Shown here: positions 57,901 through 64,000 of the stretch, in pieces
How the letters are laid out: each line of letters starts with the position of its first letter
Position numbering within the stretch: position 1 is the stretch's first letter
Assembly (NCBI GenBank): GCA_916613615.1
Contig: OU744720.1
Span: 165,749 to 229,748, forward strand
From: Steromphala cineraria
Taxonomy: Eukaryota; Mollusca; Gastropoda; Trochida; Trochidae
DNA: 64,000 nt
Reading direction: 5' to 3'
Made by a program: the position numbers and the translations under genes
The notes under the pieces: model-generated
What the model was told of the DNA's origin: nothing
The model's database searches: none
The model's input: only the letters and a program-made list of their open reading frames with translations

Positions 57901-59098
57901 TCCTGAGGATTATGATTTTATAGCTTTGGTGACCACTAATAAGGGCCACAGGGACCAGGTCCTTAATTAATATTTTCGTCTTCTTCTCCGGAATCATAAG
58001 ACCTAGAAAGCTTAAAACCTTGTGTACAGAACCTTTGTCTTATGTATTATGACTTATAGATTCGCTGACTTATCAATTTCAGATTTGGTTGCCTTCTTAG
58101 TCAATTGGCATCCACTCCGTTTTTATTTAACATTGAAACAAAAATTGAGTTTTACAATAAAATTTTTAATATAAATTCATGCGCTTAGGTTATTCCAACA
58201 AAGTGACATGTCGAACAAATAACATGAGTTAAATTTAGACTTGAATTGAACAACACAAGATTACATACCATGCTGGCATCATCAATAAAGAGAAGTTCAT
58301 ACACATTTATATACTCATCGAAAGCGAATCAGGATAAAAGGTGGTGTTAGAGGTAAAGCGTTATATATTGCCTAAGTTAAGTTTTGTGACTTGGACGTTT
58401 GTTGATTATCCCACACACGAAATATCTTTCAACTATTTGTAAAGGGAATGACATACGCCATTTGGACTGTTTTCCGAATCGTCTATGTAATCAAGAAACT
58501 GTATCAGTCTATATGAGTGAGTGAGTTATTGTTTTACGCCGCTTGGGCAATAATTCATTCATTAACGACTTAATCTATATGAATGGTATGTTTAGATGAC
58601 ATGGTTTCATGTTTACGGGTGTCTCTAGAAAGCATATTAACAAAAAAACATATTCATTTTTAAATCAACTATTTCTTTCAATATGTCTCTCCCTGAAGGG
58701 TCGGGAGACATATTGGTTTTGGCTGAGTTCCCGTCCGTGTCTACGTTGGCGTTCCCATTTCGTTTCCGGAGCATAACTCTGAAACTACATGACCAATCTG
58801 CACCAAATTTGGTGTACATCCTCGTCAGATCATGTAGATGTGCCTTTTAGAGGTTTCAACTTCTTTTGAATCATGTATTTGTGGGTTTTCATGGCAACAG
58901 TTTGGACAGTCATTTTGAAGGGAAGGGTTAGTTTTCATGACAAACTGCGTAGATGTTGATTAACGATTCCCATAAATAGAAATAAACCAAAACCTTGAGT
59001 TCTAAAAATCTATAAGATATTTTCAAAAGGGAAGTTAGCTAAAATGGTGTATGGGGGAGACATCTGTTTTTACGAGTAAAAACACCTTCAAGTTTCAG

Positions 59099-64000
<4,902 letters not shown>

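Larger units (their letters stand above)
53019..59050. other. Region between the two divergent genes
   Basis: It should contain the 5' ends of both the carboxypeptidase (minus) and the deltex gene (plus), but no signal-peptide exon or promoter could be recognised. Two small tandem duplications are present (53921-54092 and 54737-54905). At 58510-58560 there is GAGTGAGTGAGT...TTTTACGCCGC, a repeat type known from gastropods. Around 58680-58830 lies a dispersed-repeat-like stretch (CGGGAGACATATTGGTTTT). An exon-like minus-strand fragment ending at ATG|GTATGT near 58276 is unassigned. Confidence 0.5.

Overview
This is animal nuclear DNA, most likely from a marine mollusc and plausibly a vetigastropod such as an abalone. 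The signs are intron-split genes with GT-AG junctions, A+T-rich introns packed with tandem repeats, a tRNA-derived SINE, L1/Tx1-like and RNase H-bearing LINE remains, Tc1 elements, and a GAGTGAGTGAGT...TTTTACGCCGC repeat near 58.5 kb that I associate with gastropod genomes. The species is an inference. No rRNA gene, functional tRNA or CRISPR array was seen.

Three protein genes can be supported. (1) A secreted M14 zinc procarboxypeptidase on the minus strand runs from about 53.0 kb down to 9.57 kb. I reconstructed ten exons (53018-52955, 50044-49911, 40642-40540, 34922-34815, 33549-33442, 33154-33059, 32852-32753, 32580-32381, 12077-12005, 9768-9569). All have matching splice phases and give about 394 residues; only the signal-peptide exon is missing. 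HAREW, NPDGY, RLWRK, DLNRN, SLHTFGQ and TWE motifs are all present. (2) The last exon of a second M14 carboxypeptidase lies on the plus strand at 2257-2453, tail-to-tail with the first. (3) A plus-strand deltex-family E3 ubiquitin ligase (59.1-62.3 kb, continuing beyond the window) joins a divergent macro domain, an acidic linker, a C3HC4 RING and the deltex C-terminal domain.

The most striking theme is that several big tandem arrays are copies of the exon-intron junctions of these same genes. The array at 12.66-17.45 plus 31.48-32.44 kb repeats the 3' end and splice donor of carboxypeptidase exon 32381-32580. The array at 34.09-34.82 kb repeats the donor of exon 34815-34922. The array at 34.92-37.70 kb repeats the splice acceptor of that same exon. 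An incipient set at 49.80-49.91 kb repeats the donor of exon 49911-50044. The array from 62.28 kb to the window end repeats the donor of a deltex exon. These make dozens of near-identical decoy splice sites beside genuine ones.

The 20.3-kb last-but-one intron of the carboxypeptidase holds a 14,024-bp insertion (17451-31474). It has roughly 200-bp terminal inverted repeats beginning TGTAG, and a 4-bp CCGG target duplication. It splits the exon-derived array in two and carries its own 42-bp and 59/60-bp satellites, two TTAA-flanked MITEs and LINE tails. Other introns hold a frameshifted L1/Tx1-like LINE (44.15-48.64 kb), an RNase H-type LINE relic (39.1-40.36 kb), a Tc1 DD34E transposase (50.87-51.89 kb), a tRNA-derived SINE (37.71-38.23 kb) and several minisatellites. 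Most long open frames in this window are by-products of satellites whose period is divisible by three.
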